A DNA stretch of 6,065 nt from CF-161 sp035259145 (GCA_035259145.1 DATFWQ010000280.1:1-6065), one strand, 5' to 3'; shown: positions 1-5,273, numbered from the stretch's first letter. Numbers and translations are program-made. The notes: generated from the letters alone by a model not told the origin.

Positions 1-96
1 ATCACAGCGGAGGACGTGGCCGGCTGGAGCGGCACCATCGCGCACGAGGTGCTGACCTCGCTGGGTAACCGGGTAGCCCGCACGTACCGGGAATAG
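1..96 (+). CDS. alr: Alanine racemase, C-terminal end (partial)
   Basis: Frame 1 is open from the first base to a TAG at 94-96 and gives 31 residues. They contain WSGTIAHEVL and then RVARTY, matching the end of the alanine racemase C-terminal domain, where AGTI-x-x-E-[IV]-L followed by R-V-x-R-x-Y is typical. Alanine racemase is a PLP enzyme that interconverts L- and D-alanine for peptidoglycan synthesis. The catalytic lysine and tyrosine lie upstream of the window, so activity cannot be judged. The assignment rests on a short stretch, but the position suits it: alr often lies near tsaE-tsaB-rimI-tsaD in actinobacteria, and those genes occur further right. The last codons (CGG GAA TAG) overlap the predicted promoter of the sigma factor gene. 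Confidence 0.8.
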   Translation: MTAEDVAGWSGTIAHEVLTSLGNRVARTYRE

Positions 97-116
97 CCGA
101 ACGCCCGCACCGGGTT
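89..116 (+). promoter_or_regulatory. Candidate SigR/SigH-type promoter for the sigma/anti-sigma pair
   Basis: GGGAATA at 89-95 is followed after 17 nt by GGTT at 113-116 (GGAAT to GTT spacing of 19 nt). The published consensus for actinobacterial SigR/SigH promoters is close to GGGAAY at -35 and cGTT at -10, so only the base before GTT differs. A transcript would begin about 6-8 nt beyond the GTT, just upstream of the sigma factor start. SigR genes are known to be transcribed from a promoter of their own type, so autoregulation is the natural reading. Caution: part of the -35 box is also the coding end of alr (Arg-Glu-stop), and the same GGGAATAG octamer occurs at the end of tsaB at 5248-5255 with no -10 partner. 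Confidence 0.5.
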
Positions 117-137
117 CAGCTTGGCAACGTGGCTACC

Positions 138-725
138 ATGGTCCTAGTGGCCGAACACGCTGCTGAAACCGAGCAACAGGACCGCTTCGCCGAAGAAGCG
201 ATCGGGCACCTCGACACGCTGTATCGGGGGGCGCTGCGCCTGACCAGGGACCCGGCTCGCGCTGAGGACCTCGTCCAGGACACGTATGTTCGGGCCCTCC
301 GCTACCAGAGCAGCTATCAGGTCGGTACGAACATGAAGGCGTGGCTGTTCGCCATCATGCGAAATCTCTTCTGGGATCGCTTCAAGGGCGGGCGTCCCGA
401 AGATGTGAGCCTCGATGGCGACGGCCAGTTCGCTCTGTACGACACCCTCAGAGACCCTTCGGCCATGCCTGAAGCGGACGTCCTGGACAGGATCGCCGCA
501 GAAGAGGTGGTGAAGGCGGTCGAGCAGCTGCCAGAGCTTCACCGTGAGGTCGTGCTGCTGGTGGATGTCGAAGGCTTCGCGTACAAGGAGGCGGCTGAGG
601 TGCTTGGCGTGCCCATCGGCACCGTGATGTCGCGTCTGCACCGCGCTCGCCGGCAGCTTCAGAAGCTGCTGTACGACTATGCGCGGGAGTCTGGGATCGT
701 CCACTCGAAGGGAGACGAAGCGTGA
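138..725 (+). CDS. ECF RNA polymerase sigma factor, SigR/SigH (RpoE-like) type
   Basis: This sigma-70 family factor of the ECF class would direct core RNA polymerase to stress promoters. Numbering from a GTG at 129, region 2 spans about residues 28-88 (HLDTLYRGALRLTRDPARAE, DLVQDTYVRAL, then GTNMKAWLFAIMRN). Region 4 spans about 125-185 and holds the helix-turn-helix YKEAAEVLGVPIGTVMSRLHRARRQL. The GTN-x-KAWLF-x-I and DVEGF-x-YKE-x-AE-x-L-x-x-PIGTVMSRLHR patterns are those of Streptomyces SigR and Mycobacterium SigH, which respond to thiol oxidation. Length is typical. The gene overlaps the anti-sigma gene by GTGA, implying translational coupling. The start is uncertain: ATG 138, GTG 129 and GTG 147 all lack a clear Shine-Dalgarno, and the predicted transcript start near 123 would leave a very short leader. 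Confidence 0.93.
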   Translation: MVLVAEHAAETEQQDRFAEEAIGHLDTLYRGALRLTRDPARAEDLVQDTYVRALRYQSSYQVGTNMKAWLFAIMRNLFWDRFKGGRPEDVSLDGDGQFALYDTLRDPSAMPEADVLDRIAAEEVVKAVEQLPELHREVVLLVDVEGFAYKEAAEVLGVPIGTVMSRLHRARRQLQKLLYDYARESGIVHSKGDEA

Positions 726-940
726 ACTGCACAGACTGCCTGGAGAAGCTCGACCGGTATGTGGACCGCGAGCTGACAGATGCAGAGCTCAACGAGGTCA
801 GGCGTCACCTCGCGGAGTGTCCGCCCTGCGAAGACCTCTACCGGCTGCAGGTGAACCTGCGCCGGGTCGTGAAGGTCTGCTGCGACCAGGGCGTGGCGCC
901 CGAGCAGTTGCGGTCTCGGCTGCGGCAGATCCTCTTCTAA
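722..940 (+). CDS. rsrA: Zinc-binding redox anti-sigma factor, RsrA/RshA-like
   Basis: This 72-residue cytoplasmic protein has the ZAS (zf-HC2) signature H29-x3-C33-x2-C36. It aligns without gaps to my recollection of Streptomyces RsrA. C3 matches the N-terminal trigger cysteine (RsrA C11), H29/C33/C36 match H37/C41/C44, and the C53-C54 pair in KVCCDQG matches the RsrA CC pair. In that family the reduced zinc form binds and silences the sigma factor. Oxidation forms a disulfide, expels zinc and frees it. By analogy C3-C36 would be the switch here; C6 is an extra cysteine. The start is GTG 722, overlapping the sigma stop as GTGA, with a GGAGA-like ribosome site near 711-715. The protein is shorter than RsrA because it ends after the final helix (LRSRLRQILF). 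Function is inferred from the family. Confidence 0.9.
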   Translation: MNCTDCLEKLDRYVDRELTDAELNEVRRHLAECPPCEDLYRLQVNLRRVVKVCCDQGVAPEQLRSRLRQILF

Positions 941-953
941 GCTTCGAGCCGGC

Positions 954-998
954 CAAAACCTGGCGGCGCTTGCTTACTAATCGCCGTTCAGGGTTTTG
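954..998 (+). terminator. Long hairpin 14 nt after the anti-sigma stop (possible terminator)
   Basis: CAAAACCTGG at 954-963 and CGGCG at 964-968 pair with CGCCG at 982-986 and the segment to G998. The result is about 15 base pairs (one of them G-T) with single-base bulges at T987 and G993 and a 13-nt loop (969-981). The position suits termination or 3'-end protection of the sigma/anti-sigma transcript. No T tract follows on the plus strand (next bases TCGAATG), so it is not a classical intrinsic terminator. Termination efficiency cannot be judged from sequence. Confidence 0.45.
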
Positions 999-999
999 T

Positions 1000-1020
1000 C
1001 GAATGCGCGGCAGCGCATCG
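1000..1020. repeat. Second short inverted repeat (hairpin)
   Basis: ATGCGC at 1003-1008 and GCGCAT at 1013-1018 are perfect inverted copies around a GGCA loop. CG at 1000-1001 and CG at 1019-1020 extend the stem if A1002 bulges. It lies directly behind the longer hairpin at 954-998 and just before an AT-rich patch. It could be a second part of a tandem terminator or an operator-like palindrome. No T run follows. Confidence 0.4.
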
Positions 1021-1060
1021 CTACCTTAATTCGTAAATTGATTGGCTACACTGCTCTTCA
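1021..1060 (+). promoter_or_regulatory. AT-rich patch, likely promoter region for the gene at 1120
   Basis: These 40 bases are about 38% G+C, far below the surrounding coding DNA. The patch contains TTAATT (1026-1031), TAAATT (1034-1039), TTGATT (1038-1043) and TACACT (1047-1052). None forms a well-spaced -35/-10 pair, so exact boxes are not called. Its place after two hairpins and 60-100 bases before the next start codon makes it the most likely promoter region for that gene. Confidence 0.3.
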
Positions 1061-1119
1061 GTTCGTAGCAAGGCAGTGGGTGCAGGGGAAAGGGGAGCTA
1101 CTTCCGTCAAGAGAAGGCA

Positions 1120-1560
1120 ATGCTCCAGGACACAAACCGAGACATACAGCGGCTATGCCAGGAAGACCTGCGGCGCCGGTGGCGCCTGCGCAAGCTCGAC
1201 CGGGTCGTGCATGCGATCGACGACCTCCTGTTCCAGCTGGAGGACCTGAACCTCCGGGGAAGCGACCGAGTTCCGGCTGTCCTGCGCGAGCGGGCAGGCC
1301 AGATCCTGGACGCCGTGCCAGGTCGGGAAGAACACGAGAACTTGCGGGTGCGCTACAGGGTGGTGCCGATGATGGACGTCCTGTTTCGAGCGCAGGAAGT
1401 CCTTTTCCGCCTGCGCGATCCGCGCCGTGCGCTGTACGAGGCTGAGGACGAGGAGGAGGCGGCCAATCAGGCTGCCATGAACGAGGCACCGGCGTCGTCA
1501 GACGGCCAGATTGCGGCAGAGATCATTCCCCAGGAGGCGCTGGTCGCGGCCGCCGAGTAA
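1120..1560 (+). CDS. Hypothetical charged protein, 146 aa
   Basis: I do not recognise a family. The protein is soluble, with no signal peptide or membrane segment, and highly charged. Residues 7-26 are rich in arginine (RLCQEDLRRRWRLRKLDR). Two predicted helical stretches resemble each other: DDLLFQLEDLNLRG at about 34-47 and MDVLFRAQEVLFRLRDP at about 85-101, each mixing Leu/Phe with acidic residues and arginine. The C-terminal third is acidic and alanine-rich (YEAEDEEEAANQ, then a loose Ala/Glu tail) and probably disordered. High GC at third codon positions and continuity to a TAA support real coding. ATG 1120 has a GAAGG-like ribosome site at 1113-1117, rather close; GGGGA at 1092-1096 is too far. 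It has its own intergenic region behind the redox anti-sigma gene and converges on the CvpA-CAP gene. No function is proposed. Confidence 0.75.
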   Translation: MLQDTNRDIQRLCQEDLRRRWRLRKLDRVVHAIDDLLFQLEDLNLRGSDRVPAVLRERAGQILDAVPGREEHENLRVRYRVVPMMDVLFRAQEVLFRLRDPRRALYEAEDEEEAANQAAMNEAPASSDGQIAAEIIPQEALVAAAE

Positions 1561-1611
1561 CGGCTGTAAGGCGGACGGGTCAGGCACACGGGGATGAGTC
1601 CGTCTTGCATC

Positions 1612-1660
1612 CGCACGCGCGGTCCGTGTGCGCGGCCAGGCTCGGCGTGCGGTCCCGCGC
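1612..1660. repeat. GC-rich inverted repeats between convergent genes
   Basis: The 115-bp gap between the convergent stops (1560 and 1676) holds two possible hairpins. CGCACG at 1612-1617 pairs with CGTGTG at 1625-1630 (one G-T pair). GCGCGG at 1630-1635 pairs with CCGCGC at 1655-1660 around a 19-nt loop. Either could help end transcription from both sides, but neither has a T tract and such pairs arise easily in GC-rich DNA. Nothing else is seen in the gap. Confidence 0.2.
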
Positions 1661-1675
1661 TCGTGCATAGATGCC

Positions 1676-2665
1676 TCAGGAGCAGTCGGCGAAGTCCTGC
1701 GTGAACATCTCCTCATACCCGTTCAGTCCCTTGTAAGCTCCGATGCCGACGCAACGAAAATCAGGGTTGAGAATGTTGGCACGGTGGTCAGGACTCTTCA
1801 TGAGCGAGTCCCAGGCCTGGTCGACGTCAGGTGCGAAGGCGATGTTCTCACCGGCCGTCACGTAGTGAAAGCGCAGGTCGTGGAGGCGATCGTACGGTGT
1901 CTTGCCATCAGGCGTCTTGTGCGAAAAGTAGCGGCGCTGATACATATCGGCGCTGTGTGCGCGAGCTGCCTGCTGCAGGAGGGTGTCAGAGCGAAGCGGG
2001 GAGAGCCCCACCTGGGCCCGAGCCTGGTTGACCTTCTGCAGCATTCGGTCCTCGGCCGCTGGATCGGGCTGGGTTGTCAGGTCTACTGGGAACTGCAGCT
2101 TGTAGAAGGCGTCCTCGCCAGGGTTGGACACGGGGTCGCTCTCGAGGATCCGCCTGTTGCCGCCGGTGTCCGGCACCAGCAGCCGCTGTACCGATGAGCG
2201 CACGACTCCCGAGGAGTCGATGATCCGCGATCCGAGCGCAGAGTCCCCAACCGCAGGTTTCAGCCCGGCGATCGGGAGCACGACCATGACAGAGAGCACG
2301 AGGGTCGCGAGCATCCCAGCTACGCCCAGAGCCGGTATCGCGCCCGCCACGGCGCGCACGGTGGGCGAGGCCCATCTGAGCCCGTCGCCGATCCAGGTTG
2401 CGGCCCCATGGACGGGACTCTGCACGATTGCGTGGGTCAGAACGAGCACAAGAAGGAAGCTGCCAAAGCTGGCCACGCCCTGGCTGATGCCGAGCTGTGC
2501 GTTGATGAAATGCCCCATCGGTGCGAAGCTGGCGAAGGCGACGACCAGGCCCAGTCCGAATGCGATGAGCTCTGTGAGGTACGGTACGAAGCTCCGGCGC
2601 GCTGCGTGGATCACCATGATCAGAGCACCAGCGACCAGCACCGGGTCGACCAGACTGAAATGCAC
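1676..2665 (-). CDS. CvpA-like membrane protein with C-terminal CAP/SCP domain
   Basis: This 329-residue protein has two parts. Residues 8-132 hold about four hydrophobic segments (roughly 8-22, 29-48, 66-82, 103-132) arranged like a CvpA/colicin V production family module, without a cleavable signal peptide. After a linker (133-204), residues 205-327 form a YkwD-type CAP (SCP/PR-1) domain. It shows AAxAHSADM with H237, YFSH with H249, GENIA with E273, SPDHRANIL with H294, and a closing MFTQDFA strand. H237, E273 and H294 sit where the CAP cavity residues lie. C305 and C328 could form a disulfide. The CAP domain probably faces outside the cell; its ligand is unknown. CvpA-CAP fusions occur in several Gram-positive-related phyla. 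The GTG start at 2665 lacks a Shine-Dalgarno but has a -10-like TATACT 9 nt upstream, suggesting a leaderless message. It diverges from thiE and converges on the gene at 1120. Confidence 0.88.
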   Translation of the reverse strand: MHFSLVDPVLVAGALIMVIHAARRSFVPYLTELIAFGLGLVVAFASFAPMGHFINAQLGISQGVASFGSFLLVLVLTHAIVQSPVHGAATWIGDGLRWASPTVRAVAGAIPALGVAGMLATLVLSVMVVLPIAGLKPAVGDSALGSRIIDSSGVVRSSVQRLLVPDTGGNRRILESDPVSNPGEDAFYKLQFPVDLTTQPDPAAEDRMLQKVNQARAQVGLSPLRSDTLLQQAARAHSADMYQRRYFSHKTPDGKTPYDRLHDLRFHYVTAGENIAFAPDVDQAWDSLMKSPDHRANILNPDFRCVGIGAYKGLNGYEEMFTQDFADCS

Positions 2666-2670
2666 CGGCA

Positions 2671-2676
2671 GAGGAG
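2671..2676 (+). promoter_or_regulatory. Ribosome binding site of thiE (GAGGAG)
   Basis: GAGGAG ends 9 nt before GTG 2686 and supports that start over GTG 2695. It lies inside the 20-bp gap between the divergent genes and overlaps the -10-like box of the opposite gene by two bases. The thiE transcript must therefore start inside the CvpA-CAP coding region. Confidence 0.55.
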
Positions 2677-2680
2677 TATA
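2675..2680 (-). promoter_or_regulatory. -10-like TATACT for a leaderless CvpA-CAP message
   Basis: On the minus strand TATACT (plus-strand AGTATA at 2675-2680) matches TATAAT in five of six bases. It ends 9 nt before the GTG start at 2665, so transcription would begin at or within a few bases of the start codon. A weak -35 (CTGCCT, three of six bases) lies 17 nt upstream of it. The absence of any Shine-Dalgarno before this start agrees with a leaderless transcript. Confidence 0.4.
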
Positions 2681-2685
2681 GGGAC

Positions 2686-3327
2686 GTGGCCCCCGTGAGG
2701 CAGCAGCTCCTCGATCGCGTTCGGGCGGCGCGCCTATACGCGATCACACCAGAGGCTGAGCCAGGCCACGTGGAACGCCTGGTCCACGCCTGGCTCAGGG
2801 GCGGAGCCTCGATCATCCAGCTTCGGCAAAAGCAGCTGCCGCGCGGCCGGCTGCTGGAGCTTGCGTGTGCACTCGCGCCCGCCTGCGCCAGAGCGAGCGC
2901 GCTCTTCATCGTCAACGATCACCTCGACGTCGCCCTTCTCAGCCGCGCGAGCGGCGTTCACTTCGGTCCCGACGATCTCAGCGTGCTCGCGGCCAGGCGG
3001 GTGGCGGGCGAAGACGTGATCGTAGGTGCTTCGGCGTCTACTCCTGAAGCGGCACGCCAGGCTGAGCGCGACGGCGCCGACTACCTGGGCACTGGTCCTG
3101 CCTACCCAACTCCGCTCAAGACGGAAAAGCAGGTGATCGGTCCTGCGGGCGTGGCTGCCGTCACGGTGGCGGTGGCCATCCCTGTCTTCGCCATCGGGGG
3201 CATCGACCGCTCGCGCCTTTCAGAACTTCGCGCAGCCGGCGTCCGGCGGGTCTGTGCCATCAGCGCACTGGGTGAGGCGCCGGATCCGGAAGAGGAGGTG
3301 CGAACGTGGCTCCAGGAGCTTGGCTAG
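2686..3327 (+). CDS. thiE: Thiamine-phosphate synthase
   Basis: ThiE couples 4-amino-5-hydroxymethyl-2-methylpyrimidine diphosphate with thiazole phosphate to give thiamine monophosphate and pyrophosphate, in the cytoplasm. The 213-residue protein has the usual length and TIM-barrel motif order. LYAIT is at 17-21, QLRQK at 45-49 (basic residues for the pyrimidine diphosphate), FIVNDHLDVAL at 74-84, and GVHFGPDDL at 90-98 (usually GVHLGQxDL). GASAST is at 114-119, DYLGTGPAYPTPLK at 132-145 (usually DYxGxGPxxPTxTK), and AIGGI at 169-173. The stop lies 35 nt before the ATG of thiL, the enzyme using its product. No TPP riboswitch can be placed upstream, because only 20 bp separate it from the divergent gene. 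His-Phe in place of His-Leu and Ala-Tyr for Ile-Phe are mild variants. Confidence 0.95.
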   Translation: MAPVRQQLLDRVRAARLYAITPEAEPGHVERLVHAWLRGGASIIQLRQKQLPRGRLLELACALAPACARASALFIVNDHLDVALLSRASGVHFGPDDLSVLAARRVAGEDVIVGASASTPEAARQAERDGADYLGTGPAYPTPLKTEKQVIGPAGVAAVTVAVAIPVFAIGGIDRSRLSELRAAGVRRVCAISALGEAPDPEEEVRTWLQELG

Positions 3328-3362
3328 GCGACGCCAGAGAATCCGGTGGCCAGGCGTCTCCC

Positions 3363-4214
3363 ATGAGCGAGCTGGAGGTTATCCGGCGTCTGCTGCCCTA
3401 TATGGCTGTGGCGGGAGGCGACCTGCTGATCGGCCCCGGAGAAGATGACGCAGCCGTCTGGCGCGAGCCTGACGGAACGCTGATGGTGGCAACGTGCGAC
3501 ACGTCGGTCGAAGGCGTGCACTTCGACCTCGGCCGGCAGCGCCCCGAGGCGGTCGGCTGGCGTGCCCTCTGCTTCGCGCTGGGTGACCTGGCGGCCAAGG
3601 GGGCGACGCCGACGTTCGGACTGGTCTCGCTGTCGAGGCCTCGCCGCTGGCCGGTCGAGGCGGCCGTCGGCATCTACCGAGGGCTGTCAAGTCTTTCTGA
3701 CGAGGTTGGGCTGCGCCTTATCGGAGGCGACACGACGTTGGCGCCCAACGACGGGTCGCTGACGCTGATGCTCCTGGGTGCGACGCGCGTGGCGCCACTG
3801 GCCCGGTCTGCAGCTCAGCCAGGATGGCGTGTGGGCGTGACCGGGCGACTGGGCGGTGCGTCCCTGGCCTGGGAGACCCCCCGCCCGAAGCTTCGGTTGG
3901 GTGCCGAGCTGACAGCGGCCGGCCTTTGCTGCGGTGACATCTCGGACGGCCTCCTTATGGAGATGGACAAGTTCGCAGCCGCCTCCGGCGCCGGCGCCAG
4001 GCTGATCCGGGATGCGGTGCCGCTGGCCGAGGGGGCGTCGCCCGAGCAGGCGGTGGCCAGCGGCGAGGAGGTTGAGCTGGTGTGCTGCGGGCCAGAGCTT
4101 CCGCCGGGGTTGCACTGGGTGGGGGAGCTCACGGCCGACGCCCGGGTGGTGCTGCTGGACGCTCAAGGCCGTGAGGTGGAAGTGGAGAAGCGTGGCTACG
4201 ACCACTTCGCATAG
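3363..4214 (+). CDS. thiL: Thiamine-monophosphate kinase
   Basis: ThiL phosphorylates thiamine monophosphate with ATP to the cofactor thiamine pyrophosphate. Motifs, numbered from ATG 3363, are GEDDAAV at 26-32 (usually GDDAAV), TCDTSVEGVHF at 44-54, GDLAAKGATP at 74-83, GGDTT at 121-125, GDISDGL at 191-197, and a closing GYDHF at 278-282. The Asp-rich metal sites are present. At 283 residues it is shorter than the usual 310-330. The segment between GRLGGAS and PRPKLRLG, normally a longer helical stretch, is much reduced. The usual GxDYEL near the C-terminus reads GEEVEL. The start is ambiguous. ATG 3363 fits the family's beginning but lacks a ribosome site. GTG 3306, inside thiE, has AGGAGG at 3293-3298 seven bases upstream and would add 19 residues; that AGGAGG also falls in Glu-Glu codons of thiE. 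The 3' end overlaps tsaE by 23 nt. Confidence 0.92.
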   Translation: MSELEVIRRLLPYMAVAGGDLLIGPGEDDAAVWREPDGTLMVATCDTSVEGVHFDLGRQRPEAVGWRALCFALGDLAAKGATPTFGLVSLSRPRRWPVEAAVGIYRGLSSLSDEVGLRLIGGDTTLAPNDGSLTLMLLGATRVAPLARSAAQPGWRVGVTGRLGGASLAWETPRPKLRLGAELTAAGLCCGDISDGLLMEMDKFAAASGAGARLIRDAVPLAEGASPEQAVASGEEVELVCCGPELPPGLHWVGELTADARVVLLDAQGREVEVEKRGYDHFA

Positions 4215-4686
4215 TGGCGTTGCGGATGGGGCGAGAGCTCGCCGTCGCCGCGGCAACCCCGGCTCTCGCGGACTCATCACCGGATCGCCCGATGAGACAG
4301 AGGCAGCCGCAGCCCGGCTCGCGCGCCACGTCCGCCTCGGCGACCTGGTCCTGCTCAGCGGCCAGATGGGAGCCGGCAAGACCACCTTCGTGAGAGGCCT
4401 CGCCCGGGGGATGGGGGCATCTGGCGACGTCATGAGCCCAACCTTTCAGCTGGTGCGCATATACCCGGGCCCCATCGTGCTGGCGCACGTCGACCTCTAC
4501 CGGGTGGCCGACGCGCGCGACCTTGCCGACGTGGGACTTGACGAGCTCCTCGACCAGGGGGCGGTGGTGGTCGAGTGGGGGGACCGCCTGCCGGCCGCAG
4601 ATGCCATACGGGTGACGCTGGAAGTTCTCGATCGGGATCGGCGCCGGCTGACCATCGAGGAGGCGCCGAGCTCGTGGTCCTGGTGA
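4192..4686 (+). CDS. tsaE: tRNA threonylcarbamoyladenosine biosynthesis ATPase TsaE
   Basis: TsaE (YjeE) is the P-loop ATPase that works with the TsaB-TsaD dimer in making t6A37 on ANN-decoding tRNAs. From GTG 4192 the protein has 164 residues. The Walker A GQMGAGKTTFVRGLA is at 57-71, SPTF at 82-85, HVDLYR at 99-104 and VEWGDR at 127-132, all family hallmarks in the usual order. The conserved core starts near residue 28. The first 27 residues are arginine-rich and not conserved. GTG 4192 is the closest usable start, because no ATG, GTG or TTG occurs in this frame between it and the core. A GGAG at 4184-4187 precedes it, so the gene begins 23 nt inside thiL. It overlaps tsaB by 13 nt, indicating coupled translation. 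Confidence 0.93.
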   Translation: MATTTSHSGVADGARARRRRGNPGSRGLITGSPDETEAAAARLARHVRLGDLVLLSGQMGAGKTTFVRGLARGMGASGDVMSPTFQLVRIYPGPIVLAHVDLYRVADARDLADVGLDELLDQGAVVVEWGDRLPAADAIRVTLEVLDRDRRRLTIEEAPSSWSW

Positions 4687-5255
4687 TCGATACCTCCTCC
4701 TCATGTTCGGCGCTGGCGGTCGTCGGGGACGAGGGCCCCGTGGCATCTCTCCTCCTCGCCGGCGGCCGCGCGCACGACCTGCCTGGCCAGGTACTGGGCC
4801 TGGCCGACCTGCGCCGGCTGAAGGCGGTGGCGGTTGGCCTCGGTCCTGGCTCGTTCACGGGCCTGCGAATCGGGGTGAGCTACGGAGTCGGTCTGGCGAT
4901 GGGCCTCGGAGTACCTCTGCTCGGCATCGGCTCCCTGGACCTGCAGGCTGCCCGGGCGGACGAGCCGGTGACGGCGCTCGTCGAAGCGGGACGGGGCCGG
5001 CTGTACTGGCAGGAGCCGGGTGGCGAGCCGCACGCAAGCGAACCGGCGCAGCTGCCGCGGGGGCTGCCTGCGGTCGGCTGGCTGCGGCCTGCCTCGCTGG
5101 CCGCCGTGCGGGCGGTGGGGGTAAGGCTGCTGGCGGATGACGAGCTCCGTGGGTTTGGGCAGGCCGCGGCCAGCCTGCTCGGGACGGCTGAGGAGCTTGG
5201 CTATGATACGGTCAAGCTGAAGTACATGCAGTCCTTCTGGACGTTGCGGGAATAG
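4674..5255 (+). CDS. tsaB: tRNA threonylcarbamoyladenosine complex dimerization subunit TsaB
   Basis: TsaB is the catalytically inactive ASKHA-fold partner that holds TsaD and TsaE in the t6A complex. The N-terminus MVLVIDTSSSCSALAV and the signature GPGSFTGLRIG at 57-67, followed by SYGVGLAMGLGVPLLGIGSLD, are diagnostic. GTG 4674 has GAGGAGG at 4657-4663 ten bases upstream and gives the usual few residues before the Asp-Thr-Ser motif. GTG 4683, forming GTGA with the tsaE stop, is a possible alternative. At 193 residues it is shorter than the common 220-235. The stretch between the first strands and GPGSFTG is short, with HDL in place of the usual HSE. The C-terminal half is poorly conserved but ends in KLKYMQSFW, resembling the closing strand of the family. 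rimI follows in the same frame after TAG plus six codons. Confidence 0.92.
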   Translation: MVLVIDTSSSCSALAVVGDEGPVASLLLAGGRAHDLPGQVLGLADLRRLKAVAVGLGPGSFTGLRIGVSYGVGLAMGLGVPLLGIGSLDLQAARADEPVTALVEAGRGRLYWQEPGGEPHASEPAQLPRGLPAVGWLRPASLAAVRAVGVRLLADDELRGFGQAAASLLGTAEELGYDTVKLKYMQSFWTLRE

Positions 5256-5273
5256 GAGCAGGCAGCGCCAAAG

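Noticed and set aside
1573..1605. GACGG/CCGTC hairpin as terminator of the gene at 1120
   Set aside because: Only five pairs around a loop of more than 20 bases with no T tract; expected by chance in GC-rich DNA.
1628..2197. 189-aa plus-strand open frame opposite the CAP domain
   Set aside because: The complementary strand encodes the well-conserved CAP motifs, while this frame shows no domain and no ribosome site.
2655..2682. Plus-strand promoter CTGAAA, 16 nt, TATAGG for thiE
   Set aside because: It would start transcription near 2689, past the supported GTG 2686 and its Shine-Dalgarno, and the box match is modest.
2640..2700. TPP riboswitch upstream of thiE
   Set aside because: The gap is only 20 bp and none of the conserved CUGAGA-type THI-box elements are seen before the start codon.
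1986..2915. 309-aa open frame on the minus strand overlapping the CvpA-CAP gene and thiE
   Set aside because: Low-complexity Arg/Ser/Ala translation, in another frame of the CvpA-CAP gene and antisense to thiE.
4226..4270. ATG 4226 just after the thiL stop as the start of tsaE
   Set aside because: It is in a different frame from the Walker A motif of TsaE; using it would need a frameshift, and an in-frame GTG at 4192 is available.
5248..5255. GGGAATAG before rimI as a second SigR-type -35 box
   Set aside because: No GTT lies at the required 16-19 nt spacing; the octamer is simply the Arg-Glu-stop end of tsaB.
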